A stretch of DNA of 26,676 nt, from the NCBI GenBank assembly GCA_040902855.1, contig JBBDWN010000078.1, positions 1-26,676 of the forward strand, read 5' to 3'. The notes beneath the pieces were generated by a model, which worked only from the letters and a program-made list of their open reading frames with translations, ran no database searches and was not told where the DNA came from. Each line of letters starts with the position of its first letter. The first letter of the stretch is position 1. The DNA comes from DATHWB01 sp040902855. Its GTDB lineage: Bacteria; Actinomycetota; Acidimicrobiia; Spongiisociales; ZC4RG35. Made by a program: the position numbers and the translations under genes. Shown here piece after piece: positions 8,693-16,018 of the stretch.

Positions 8693-8737
8693 ATGATGAA
8701 CACCCGTCCGTACGTCGCCCGGTACCGGCTGGCATGA
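8693..8737 (+). CDS. Possible 14-residue leader peptide overlapping the bldD-like start
   Basis: The reading frame gives MMNTRPYVARYRLA and ends in a TGA that overlaps the ATG of the next gene (ATGA, 8734-8737). Its tandem ATGs follow a strong SD (GGGAGG) at 8-11 nt spacing, whereas the regulator's own ATG has no purine-rich SD. The simplest reading is that ribosomes load here and re-initiate on the regulator. Three of 14 residues are arginine, but I see no clear attenuator hairpin. It is too short for homology to prove, and the alternative is that the SD serves an unusual upstream start of the regulator. Confidence 0.4.
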   Translation: MMNTRPYVARYRLA

Positions 8738-9186
8738 GCCGCTTCAACGACGAGGTCGGCGAACGTCTTCGAATCGCTCGCCGCGGGCGCGGCATGTCGC
8801 TCTTCGACGTCGAAGGGGCATCTGACGGCGAGTTCAAATCGTCGGTGCTCGGTGCCTACGAACGAGGCGAGCGCAGCGTCTCAGCCGCTCGACTGTGGCG
8901 ACTCGCCCAGATCTACGAGGTGCATGTCGCCAGCCTCCTCCCCGGGGCCGAGAGGACCGATGTCGATGGCCAGGGTGTGCTGGTCGATGTCGATTCAGCG
9001 GAGAGGCTCTCCGAGGGGAAGGGGGAGTTGGTCGAGCGGTATCTCAGCGCGATCCAGGTGATGCGCAAGGATCCGCGTGGGCCGACGTTGGCGGTGCGAA
9101 AGTCCGATCTCCGGGTGCTGAACGCCCTGATCGAGTCGGATACACCCGGCGAGCCGATGAAACGGCTCGCCGAACGTGAGGACTGA
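8734..9186 (+). CDS. BldD-like regulator with N-terminal HTH and C-terminal c-di-GMP-binding signature
   Basis: Streptomyces BldD is a developmental repressor that dimerises on DNA when c-di-GMP binds its C-terminal domain. This 150-residue protein (BldD is ~167) has an XRE-type HTH at about 7-70: VGERLRIARRGRGMSLFDVEG, then AYERGERSVSAARLWRLAQIY and SLLPG, close to BldD. The C-terminal half aligns with BldD over VDSAERL... and QVMRKD-8-RKSDLR. The BldD signature RGD-X8-RQDD appears as R111-K-D113, exactly eight residues, then R122-K-S-D125, so the four named contact positions (R, D, R, D) are kept. The ATG at 8734 is preferred because MSRFNDEVGERL begins at the domain edge; a GTG at 8659 would add an unlikely sequence. 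Targets are unknown; I infer c-di-GMP control. Confidence 0.85.
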   Translation: MSRFNDEVGERLRIARRGRGMSLFDVEGASDGEFKSSVLGAYERGERSVSAARLWRLAQIYEVHVASLLPGAERTDVDGQGVLVDVDSAERLSEGKGELVERYLSAIQVMRKDPRGPTLAVRKSDLRVLNALIESDTPGEPMKRLAERED

Positions 9187-9200
9187 CCGTCTCGGCGAGT

Positions 9201-9231
9201 TGGGAGAGATCCGCAGTCTCCCACCTATACT
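9201..9231 (+). promoter_or_regulatory. Inverted repeat abutting the phoH -10 box
   Basis: TGGGAGA (9201-9207) and TCTCCCA (9217-9223) form a perfect 7-bp inverted repeat with a 9-nt centre. Two bases later comes TATACT (9226-9231), a five-of-six -10 box, 30 nt before the phoH GTG. The repeat occupies the spacer/-35 zone, which suits an operator. It could instead be a short terminator for the bldD-like gene, but no T-tract follows. Confidence 0.45.
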
Positions 9232-9261
9232 GGCGGAGTCCCACTTCCGGGGCATCCCACA

Positions 9262-10230
9262 GTGAATTCTGAACTCACCGAACGCCGTTTGCGCGTCCCT
9301 TCGAATCACCTGATGCTGGATCTTCTCGGCACAGGAGATGTTCACCTCCGCACCCTCGAGGAGTCCTTCCCCGACGTGCGGGTGACCGCGCGCGGCAACG
9401 AGTTCGTACTGTCCGGCGACGACGAAGCCGTTTCACTGGCCGAGACGGCGATCGGCGAGTTGCTGATCATCATCCAGGAAGGCCAGAAACTGGACGAATC
9501 CCGGGTGCGCCAGGTCGTGCAGATGGTTCGCGAGAAGGTCCCGAGTCCCAGTGGTGTGCTCTCCGAAGGCATCGAGGTCGGCAGAGGCAAGATGGTCAGG
9601 GCGAAGACCCTGGGCCAGCAGCTCTACATTCAGGCGATCCGGGACAACACCCTGACCTTCGGCATCGGTCCGGCAGGCACCGGCAAGACCTACCTGGCGA
9701 TGGCGGCCGCCGTCGAGGCGCTGGTTTCGGGCTCGATCCGCCGCATCCTCCTCACGCGCCCCGCGGTGGAGGCGGGCGAGCGGCTCGGGTTCCTTCCAGG
9801 GGATCTCGCCCAGAAGATCGATCCCTACCTCCGTCCGCTGTACGACGCCCTCTGGGACATGTTCGGTCCCGACGAGACGACCAGGCTGATGGAAAGGGGC
9901 ACCATCGAAATCGCTCCGCTCGCCTACATGCGGGGCCGCACCCTCAACGACGCGTGCGTGATCCTCGACGAAGCCCAGAACACCTCACCCGAGCAGATGA
10001 AGATGTTTCTCACTCGACTTGGGTTCAATTCGAAGATGATCATCACCGGCGACATCACCCAGACCGATCTGCCCAGTCAACAGCAGTCCGGTTTGCGCAT
10101 CGTGCGGGGGATTCTCGAAGGGATTCCGGGCGTGGCGTTCGTGGAGCTCTCGTCCCGTGACGTGGTGCGGCACCGGATCGTGGCCGCCATCGTCGAGGCC
10201 TACCAGCGGTTCGAGGACGACGGACGATGA
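9262..10230 (+). CDS. phoH: PhoH-family ATPase
   Basis: PhoH proteins are cytoplasmic P-loop NTPases; many are thought to act on RNA, and phoH is commonly next to ybeY. The 322-residue product has an N-terminal KH-like segment (about 10-75), Walker A GPAGTGKT (136-143), LLTRPAVEAGERLGFLPGD (163-181) typical of PhoH, and Walker B ILDEAQN (234-240) with GDITQTDLP downstream. The GTG start fits the family N-terminus. It overlaps pgpH by 4 bp (ATGA), so it heads the phoH-pgpH-ybeY-corC-era operon. Confidence 0.95.
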   Translation: MNSELTERRLRVPSNHLMLDLLGTGDVHLRTLEESFPDVRVTARGNEFVLSGDDEAVSLAETAIGELLIIIQEGQKLDESRVRQVVQMVREKVPSPSGVLSEGIEVGRGKMVRAKTLGQQLYIQAIRDNTLTFGIGPAGTGKTYLAMAAAVEALVSGSIRRILLTRPAVEAGERLGFLPGDLAQKIDPYLRPLYDALWDMFGPDETTRLMERGTIEIAPLAYMRGRTLNDACVILDEAQNTSPEQMKMFLTRLGFNSKMIITGDITQTDLPSQQQSGLRIVRGILEGIPGVAFVELSSRDVVRHRIVAAIVEAYQRFEDDGR

Positions 10231-12776
10231 ACGCCTCCATCGTGCGCGCCGTCGCCTTCATCTCGACCGTGGCCCTGGCGTGGGGTGTCCTGGTCTTTGG
10301 AGCCCAAGGTGCTGTCACCTCCTTCGAGCCGGGCGAGATCGCCGAACGGACCTACACCGCGCGGATTCCCGCCGAGGTGTTGGACGCAGCTGCTTTCGAG
10401 CTGACGCAGGCAGACGCAGCCGCGGCAGTCGAGCCGGACGTCCGGCGCAACGACGAAGCCGAGCGGGACACTCTGCTGGCGATAGATCAGCTGTTCGACG
10501 ACGTCCGTTCCGCCGTGATCCTGGCCGCCCTGCCTCAGCTTCCGTCGGTTGACCCGGTTCCGTCGACGACGACAACGACATCGACCGCGCCTCCGGACGA
10601 CGGCAGCACGACGACGACCCTTGTTCCCGAAGAGGTGGAACCGGCCAGGATCGAAGGGCTCGTCTTCATCGATGCGAATTCCGACGGCGTGTACGAGCCG
10701 ATGCCGAACGTCGTTCTGAGCGACGCCCCCGCGACGAGCATCGATCTCGTGGCGAGGTCTGCTGACGGCGAGGTCTATCGATTCGCGACCGGACTCGACG
10801 GCCGATATGCGCTGGAAGTGCCGCCAGGCGAGTACGAGCTCGGTCTTCTGACATCGGATCGCGACATTCCCGAGAATATGACCGTATCAACCGAGCTCCC
10901 CGTCCAGGACCTCATTTGCGAGGCCGGGTCGACGTGTACTGCGGTGGCGATTGGGCTCGGCCCCGCGACGCGCCCGTTGGACGTCCAGGTGGCCGAACTC
11001 AGCGCGACCTACGGCGTGCTCGACGAGGACACGATCGCGACTCTCGCGTCGATCGCCACCGAGGATGTCGTCCGGGCGGCGGTCGGAACCACCGAAGCGC
11101 TTCGAGTCCTGGAATCCCAGGTCCAGGGCGAGATCGCCCGCCGCTTCACGCTCGAGATCAACAACCTCGACGAGCTTCGAGTCGCCCAGAACGAGGTCAC
11201 TTCGAGCCCGCCCATCGTGTTCATCGACGGAGCCATTTCGGAGGAGGGTCGCACCGCGGTCGGCGACATCGTCGCGTCGTTCCTTCGTCCCAATACCGAG
11301 ATCGACCAGATCGCCACCCAACTCCTTCAAGACGAGGCCAGCGCGGCGGTGGATGAGGCCGAGTTCTTGCGGGAATTCGCGGCCGACCAGACGATCGTCT
11401 TTGTCGGCGAGCCGTTCAGTCAACTCGCAATCGACGCGATTGCCGCCACGAACGCAGCTGACGTCCAGCCCGTCCGCTTGGCCGCGATCGCCGCGATGCT
11501 GGCCGTTCTGATGGCCACGCTCGCCTTCTATCTGTCCCGTTTCCGCAGACAGTTCTGGGAGGCCCCGCGCATGGTGGCGCTCTTCTGCCTGCTCGTGGTC
11601 ATGGCTGCAGGGGCGATCCGCCTGACGATGGAAATACGCGAGCAGGCGTCGTGGTTCATCTTGCCTGCCGTGGCGTTCGGCTACCTCGCCGCAGTGCTCT
11701 TCGACAACCGGATGGGCACTCTCATGTCCATCGTGCTCGGGATCATGGCGGCCACGGCCACCCGCAATCCAGGGGTGGCGGTGTTCGCCACCCTGGCAAC
11801 GCTTGCTCCGATCGGATTTGTCAGCAGGGTCTCGAGCAGGCGAGCCTTCCGAAATTCCGTTCTCACGTCGTCGCTCGCGATCGGCGTCATTGCAGCGGCG
11901 GTGTCGTGGCTCTTCCTCACTCCGGCAGACGCTCTCGCCGACGAGGTGCTCACGACCGTTGGGCTTTCCATCGCCTGGGCGATCGGGGCGGCGCTGATCG
12001 GGTCGCTGGTCGCACTCGCCGCGATGCCGTTCTTCGAATCGATCTTCGACGTCACCACCACGCTCCGCCTGCTCGAAGTGATCGACCGAAACCATGAAGG
12101 GCTTCAACTGCTGCAGGAGGAGGCGTTCGGCAGTTTCAACCACTCCCTGATGGTCGGAACCCTGGCGGATGCTGCGGCGCGGTCCATCGATGCGAACAAT
12201 CTCTTGGCCCGAGCGGCGGCGTACTACCACGACCTCGGAAAGACGGAGAACCCCCTGTACTTCATCGAGAACCAGTTCGGCATCTCCAACCCCCACGACG
12301 AACTCGACCCCGAGGAGTCCGCCGAAGTGGTGCGCAAGCACGTGCTCGACGGGATGGTGCTCGCCAGGAAATACAAGATCCCCTCGGAGGTGGCCGAGGG
12401 GATCGTCTCGCATCACGGCGACGGGATCATGCGGTTCTTCTACGACAAGGCGATCACATTGCGTGGTGAAGAGAACGTCAATCCGGACGACTTCCGGCAT
12501 GCGGGGCACAAGCCACGGAGCAAGGAGATGGCGATCCTGATGATGGCGGACTCGGTGGAGGGCGCCTGCCGGGCGGTCTTCGAACGCGAGGAACCGTCAT
12601 CCGAGGCGATCGAGAAGGTGGTCACGCGTGTGATCGACGAGAAGGTAGGTGACGGACAACTCCAGGAATGTGACCTCACGATGGGCGAGCTGACCCGCGT
12701 GAAGCGGGCGTTCATCGAGGCACTCGCCGGGCATTACCATCGTCGTATCCAATACCCGAACTTCCCCGGCAGCTGA
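10227..12776 (+). CDS. pgpH: PgpH-type c-di-AMP phosphodiesterase (7TM-HD) with an inserted SdrD/Cna-B-like domain
   Basis: PgpH hydrolyses c-di-AMP with a cytoplasmic HD domain. Layout of 849 residues: membrane anchor (8-28), extracytoplasmic sensor (about 30-410), seven helices (about 417-605), HD domain (about 630-790). HD residues visible are H639, H668-D669 (YYHDLGK), H705, H729/H730 and D775; FIENQ and the ending RRIQYP are typical. Family members are usually ~700-720 residues. The excess lies at about 112-240: a Thr-rich linker (STTTTTST, STTTTL) and a beta domain with VFIDANSDGVYEPMPNVVL and GLDGRYALEVPPGEYEL, like SdrD/Cna-B folds with a Ca-type D-x-N-x-D-G loop. C231 and C237 might form a disulfide. 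The ATG overlaps the phoH stop. Firmicutes have a homologue (yqfF) here; mycobacteria lack it at this locus. Confidence 0.9.
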   Translation: MNASIVRAVAFISTVALAWGVLVFGAQGAVTSFEPGEIAERTYTARIPAEVLDAAAFELTQADAAAAVEPDVRRNDEAERDTLLAIDQLFDDVRSAVILAALPQLPSVDPVPSTTTTTSTAPPDDGSTTTTLVPEEVEPARIEGLVFIDANSDGVYEPMPNVVLSDAPATSIDLVARSADGEVYRFATGLDGRYALEVPPGEYELGLLTSDRDIPENMTVSTELPVQDLICEAGSTCTAVAIGLGPATRPLDVQVAELSATYGVLDEDTIATLASIATEDVVRAAVGTTEALRVLESQVQGEIARRFTLEINNLDELRVAQNEVTSSPPIVFIDGAISEEGRTAVGDIVASFLRPNTEIDQIATQLLQDEASAAVDEAEFLREFAADQTIVFVGEPFSQLAIDAIAATNAADVQPVRLAAIAAMLAVLMATLAFYLSRFRRQFWEAPRMVALFCLLVVMAAGAIRLTMEIREQASWFILPAVAFGYLAAVLFDNRMGTLMSIVLGIMAATATRNPGVAVFATLATLAPIGFVSRVSSRRAFRNSVLTSSLAIGVIAAAVSWLFLTPADALADEVLTTVGLSIAWAIGAALIGSLVALAAMPFFESIFDVTTTLRLLEVIDRNHEGLQLLQEEAFGSFNHSLMVGTLADAAARSIDANNLLARAAAYYHDLGKTENPLYFIENQFGISNPHDELDPEESAEVVRKHVLDGMVLARKYKIPSEVAEGIVSHHGDGIMRFFYDKAITLRGEENVNPDDFRHAGHKPRSKEMAILMMADSVEGACRAVFEREEPSSEAIEKVVTRVIDEKVGDGQLQECDLTMGELTRVKRAFIEALAGHYHRRIQYPNFPGS

Positions 12777-12811
12777 TGGACGAACCTCGAAGTATCGAGG
12801 TTCGTCGGTGA
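12776..12811 (+). CDS. Possible 11-residue coupling ORF between pgpH and ybeY
   Basis: ATG at 12776 overlaps the pgpH stop (TGATG) and the frame MDEPRSIEVRR ends in a TGA overlapping the ybeY GTG (GTGA). It runs through the entire hairpin at 12779-12806. Its translation by re-initiating ribosomes would melt that hairpin. It has no SD of its own, and it may be chance. Confidence 0.25.
   Translation: MDEPRSIEVRR
12779..12806 (+). promoter_or_regulatory. Perfect 12-bp RNA hairpin sequestering the likely ybeY SD
   Basis: GACGAACCTCGA (12779-12790) and TCGAGGTTCGTC (12795-12806) are exact reverse complements around a 4-nt loop, AGTA. The only SD candidate for ybeY, GAGG at 12797-12800, lies in the 3' arm, 7 nt before GTG 12808, and pairs with CCTC (12785-12788). 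No T-run follows, so this is not a standard intrinsic terminator. It looks like a translational control element making ybeY depend on ribosomes arriving from pgpH. Confidence 0.65.
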
Positions 12812-13272
12812 ACATCTCCTTCTCCGACGAACAGGCGAGACAGATCGACGAGTCGGCACTCATCGAGATGGCGTCTCAGGTCCTCACGCACGAGCGCTAT
12901 CCCGCCCGCACCGAACTGGCGATCACCGCCGTCACGGACGAGGCGATGGCGACGCTCAAAGCCGAGCACATGGGGGTTCACGAGCCCACCGACGTCCTGA
13001 GCTTCCCGATCGACGAACTGACCGCGGGCCAGCCGCCAACCGTCGCCACAGATGGTCCGCCGCTGCTGCTCGGGGACATCGTGATCGCTCCCGGCGTCAT
13101 CGCTCGCCAGGCGTCCGAGCACGGCGTGTCCGAATCAGAGGAACTGGCGTTGATGATCGTTCACGGCGTCCTGCATCTCATGGGCTGGGACCACGGCGAT
13201 GACGAAGAGGCCGAGCAGATGGAAGCGCGCGAACGCCAGATTCTTGCCCTGGCGGGGATGGTGCGACGATGA
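12808..13272 (+). CDS. ybeY: Endoribonuclease YbeY (rRNA maturation factor)
   Basis: YbeY is a zinc-dependent endoribonuclease involved in 16S rRNA 3'-end maturation and 70S quality control. The 154-residue product is of normal length and has the metal motif HGVLHLMGWDH with H119, H123 and H129, plus TDVLSFPID (61-69) and LLLGDIVIAP. The GTG at 12808 gives the expected N-terminus MNISFSDEQ; the upstream ATG at 12776 is in another frame. It overlaps the corC-like gene by 4 bp (ATGA). Neighbours phoH and era also concern RNA and ribosome assembly. Confidence 0.96.
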   Translation: MNISFSDEQARQIDESALIEMASQVLTHERYPARTELAITAVTDEAMATLKAEHMGVHEPTDVLSFPIDELTAGQPPTVATDGPPLLLGDIVIAPGVIARQASEHGVSESEELALMIVHGVLHLMGWDHGDDEEAEQMEARERQILALAGMVRR

Positions 13273-14459
13273 CGGTATTGGCTCTCATCGGAGCCGCAGT
13301 GGCGGTCCTGACGGCAGGTTTGCTTCGGTCTGGAAGCGCCTCACTCGTGCGGACGCCGCGCGCCGACGCGTTGCACGATGCCTCGGAAGGATCCGCCGGC
13401 GCCGAGCGCGTCGCCCGACTGCTCGAGGATGCGGAGTTGATCGTGCCGTCGATCAACATCGTCCACTCGATACTCGTGGTGTTGGCTGCGGTCCCGAGCA
13501 CCTGGGCGATCAGCGTGACGAACACGGGGCTGGCGACGGCGTTTCTTCTTGGTGGATTGGTGATCGGGCTGAGCCTCGTCGCCGATCTGATCCCTCGGAT
13601 GCTGGGACGGGCGCGGCCACGCACGCTGGCGTATCGGCTCTCGTGGTTGTTGGCGGTCGCGATCGCCCTTGGCTCGCGGGCCGCCGAGATCCTGTGGGAC
13701 GAGAGCGAAGGTGAAGAGCACGAAGAGGACGAGGAAGACGAAGAAGAAGTCGACCTGATCGAATCGGTTCTGCTCTTCTCCGAGACGATCGTCCGCGAAG
13801 TGATGGTCCCGCGCACCGACATGGTGACCGTGGATGCCGAGGCCGGCCTGGGCGTGCTGCTCGAATTGATCGAGGCGACCGGATATTCCCGCATCCCGGT
13901 GGTCGGTGAGGGGATGGATGATGTCGTCGGGCTTGTCATCGCCAAGGACCTCCTCCCGCGTCTCGCCAACGGCAACCGCCCTGATGTCGTCTCGGAAGTG
14001 ATGCGTCCCGTCGACCACATACCCGAATCCAAGCGGGTCCCTGAGCTGTTGCGTGATATGCAGGTCTCGAAGTCGCACATGGCGATCGTGGTCGACGAAT
14101 TCGGCGGCACCGCCGGTCTCGTGACGATCGAAGATCTCCTGGAGGAGCTGGTCGGAGAGATCGTGGACGAGTACGACGACGACGAGTTGTTGTTCGAGGA
14201 CCTCGGTGACGGTTCCTGGAAGGTCGACGGACGCCTGTCGGTCCACGACCTGTCCGAGATGCTCGATACCGAACTTCCGAGTGACGAGTGGGACACGGTG
14301 GCCGGGCTGGTGCTGGGATTGGCCGGGCGGGTTCCGCGCGAGAAGGAGACATTCGACGCCGCAGGCGTGAGTTTCACCGTTCGGCGCGTCCAGGGCCGCC
14401 GCGTGCAAGAGGTCGTCGTCCAGCCGATGCCTGCGTCCGAGCTTTCGGAGCCGAGGTGA
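13269..14459 (+). CDS. CNNM/CorC-HlyC family membrane protein with CBS pair
   Basis: Proteins of this family combine a DUF21 membrane domain, a CBS pair binding adenine nucleotides, and a CorC_HlyC domain; several are implicated in magnesium or cobalt efflux. Of 396 residues, 1-140 is a membrane region with hydrophobic stretches at about 2-19, 60-80, 86-108 and 122-138. Residues 144-162 form a very acidic hinge (EGEEHEEDEEDEEE). The CBS region follows (VREVMVPRTDMVTVDA, GYSRIPVVGE, HMAIVVDEFGGTAGLVTIEDLLEELVGEI). The CorC_HlyC domain ends the protein (about 315-388, DTVAGLVLGLAGRVP). The membrane domain is shorter and less conserved than usual. It overlaps ybeY and era, matching mycobacterial ybeY-corC-era. 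The transported ion is not known. Confidence 0.9.
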   Translation: MTVLALIGAAVAVLTAGLLRSGSASLVRTPRADALHDASEGSAGAERVARLLEDAELIVPSINIVHSILVVLAAVPSTWAISVTNTGLATAFLLGGLVIGLSLVADLIPRMLGRARPRTLAYRLSWLLAVAIALGSRAAEILWDESEGEEHEEDEEDEEEVDLIESVLLFSETIVREVMVPRTDMVTVDAEAGLGVLLELIEATGYSRIPVVGEGMDDVVGLVIAKDLLPRLANGNRPDVVSEVMRPVDHIPESKRVPELLRDMQVSKSHMAIVVDEFGGTAGLVTIEDLLEELVGEIVDEYDDDELLFEDLGDGSWKVDGRLSVHDLSEMLDTELPSDEWDTVAGLVLGLAGRVPREKETFDAAGVSFTVRRVQGRRVQEVVVQPMPASELSEPR

Positions 14460-15352
14460 AATCCGGTTTCGTGCCGATCGTCGGCCGCCCGAACGTTGGA
14501 AAGTCGACTCTCGTCAACGCTCTCGTCGGTCAGAAGGTGGCGATCACGTCGACCCGTCCCCAGACGACGCGCAACGCCATCCGGGGGGTGCTCACTCTGG
14601 GCGCGGACGGTGCCACTTCGGCTCAGATCGTGTTCGTCGACACACCCGGGCTCCATCGGCCGCGAACGGAACTCGGCAACAGACTCAACGGCTTGGTGTA
14701 CGGAACGCTGTCAGAGGCCGATGTCGTGGTCTTCGTCATCGATGCCACGCAGCCGATCGGCCCGGGTGACCGACGGATCGCAGAGCGCCTCGGGCAGTCC
14801 GGGACGGAGGTCGTCGTCGTCGTGAACAAGACCGACGCGGCCGATCGGGGAGAGGTGGTCGCCCAACTGACCGAAGCCGCCGCGTGGGATTTCGCGGCCT
14901 ACGTGCCGCTGAGCGCGCTCGAATCCTCCAACCTCGACCCTCTTGTCAGCGAGATCGTCGAACGCTTGCCCGACGGCCCTCAATATTTTCCGGGTGGAGA
15001 GGTCACGGACCAGCCTGAACACGTCCTCGTTGCCGAAATCGTTCGAGAGAAGTTCTTGGAGAGGCTCAGAGAGGAGTTGCCGCATTCGTTGGTGGTGCTC
15101 ACCGAGGCCATGGAAACCCGTGAAGACGGGTTGTTGTGGATTTCCGCTCGCGTCGTGGTCGAACGACGGTCACAGCGTGGAATCGTCATAGGCAAGGGCG
15201 GCACCCTCCTTCGCGACGCAGGTACGGAAGCTCGGATCGAACTCGAGGCGATATTCGGGACGAAGGTGCACCTCGATCTCAGGGTCAAGGTCGAACCCGA
15301 ATGGCAGTCGACGCCCGACCTGCTGGACCGACTCGGATTCGAGAAATCATGA
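14456..15352 (+). CDS. era: GTPase Era, 16S rRNA-binding
   Basis: Era is an essential GTPase that binds the 3' end of 16S rRNA during 30S assembly. From GTG 14456 the product has 298 residues, normal for Era. Motifs: G1 GRPNVGKS (10-17), the switch STRPQTTR, G3 DTPGLHRP, G4 NKTD and G5 LSALESSN. A KH domain follows (VERRSQRGIVIGKGGTLLRDAGTEAR), and KVHLDLRVKVEPEW lies near the end. An in-frame ATG further upstream (14288) lies inside the corC-like gene and is rejected; GTG overlaps the previous stop as GTGA. It ends the phoH operon. The dgkA and cdd genes found near era in Firmicutes are absent. Confidence 0.97.
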   Translation: MKSGFVPIVGRPNVGKSTLVNALVGQKVAITSTRPQTTRNAIRGVLTLGADGATSAQIVFVDTPGLHRPRTELGNRLNGLVYGTLSEADVVVFVIDATQPIGPGDRRIAERLGQSGTEVVVVVNKTDAADRGEVVAQLTEAAAWDFAAYVPLSALESSNLDPLVSEIVERLPDGPQYFPGGEVTDQPEHVLVAEIVREKFLERLREELPHSLVVLTEAMETREDGLLWISARVVVERRSQRGIVIGKGGTLLRDAGTEARIELEAIFGTKVHLDLRVKVEPEWQSTPDLLDRLGFEKS

Positions 15353-15393
15353 TGTCGTTTCGCGTTGTCCGTCGCCCCCCGCATTCGGCCGGG

Positions 15394-15399
15394 TAGGGT
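15394..15399 (+). promoter_or_regulatory. Candidate -10 box for the SirB1-like gene (leaderless type)
   Basis: TAGGGT ends 7 nt before the GTG at 15407 and there is no SD between them. The spacing predicts transcription starting at or next to the start codon. No clear -35 is visible. Confidence 0.4.
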
Positions 15400-15406
15400 C
15401 CGCACC

Positions 15407-16018
15407 GTGGCATCGACGGTCATCGATCGCGCCGAACGGCTCGCCGACTTGGCTTTCGACGGCCGACTCGCCGAGGCGAGTCTCGAGCTTGGGCGTTTCG
15501 TCGATCCCGACCTCGATCCTGCTGTTTCCCTCGCCCGTCTCGATGCAATGGCTGCTCGCGTCAGGGGCGAGACCCACCTCGCGGTGCGCCGAGTGATCGC
15601 GATCGAGGACGGGATCGGAGGCAATGTCGACGACTACCACGATCCTGCCAATTCGTTCCTCCACCGGGTGCTGGAGACGCGGCGGGGGATTCCGATCTCA
15701 CTCTCGGTGCTGTGGATCGAGGTCGGTCGACGGGCAGGCATGGAGATGGTTGGTGTTGGCCTTCCCGGGCACTTCGTGGTGTACGCCGGGGGCCAGATGG
15801 TCGATCCGTTCCACTACGGGGAGGCCATCGGGTTCGAAGAAGCGGCGGGTCTCGTGGCCTCCGCTCTGGGCGGGTCTCCGCGGCTCGACCGGAATTGGCT
15901 CAGCCCGGTCGACACGACGGGGATCATCCAACGGATGCTGCGCAACCTCGAACAGGTCTACCGGGGGGACTCCCGCAATTCCGAGTGGGTCACAGCCTGC
16001 ATGGAGGTTCTCGGCTGA
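15407..16018 (+). CDS. SirB1/transglutaminase-like family protein
   Basis: The 203-residue soluble protein matches the SirB1 (transglutaminase-like core 2) family. Signatures are DYHDPANSFLHRVLETRRGIPISLSVLWIEVGRRAG and VGVGLPGHFVVYAGG, followed by the aspartate motif VDPFHYGEAI. The N-terminal half is helical. Biochemical function is unknown; family members are often near heme or translation-factor genes. GTG 15407 is chosen because it follows a TAGGGT box and begins MASTVIDRAERLADL; an alternative TTG at 15365 would add 14 unlikely residues. It converges on phhB with 6 bp between stops. Confidence 0.8.
   Translation: MASTVIDRAERLADLAFDGRLAEASLELGRFVDPDLDPAVSLARLDAMAARVRGETHLAVRRVIAIEDGIGGNVDDYHDPANSFLHRVLETRRGIPISLSVLWIEVGRRAGMEMVGVGLPGHFVVYAGGQMVDPFHYGEAIGFEEAAGLVASALGGSPRLDRNWLSPVDTTGIIQRMLRNLEQVYRGDSRNSEWVTACMEVLG

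Noticed and set aside
10560..10625. Low-complexity ACG-rich tract as a DNA repeat
   Set aside because: It encodes the Thr-rich linker of PgpH and is explained at the protein level.
10887..12509. 540-codon open frame on the minus strand inside pgpH
   Set aside because: It is antisense to a clearly conserved 7TM-HD protein, and its predicted sequence is rich in Arg, His, Glu and Asp with no recognisable domain, typical of reverse frames in GC-rich DNA.
13178..14656. 492-codon minus-strand frame with poly-Ser runs across ybeY, corC-like and era
   Set aside because: The Ser runs are the complement of the acidic hinge codons. Three conserved genes on the plus strand explain the region.
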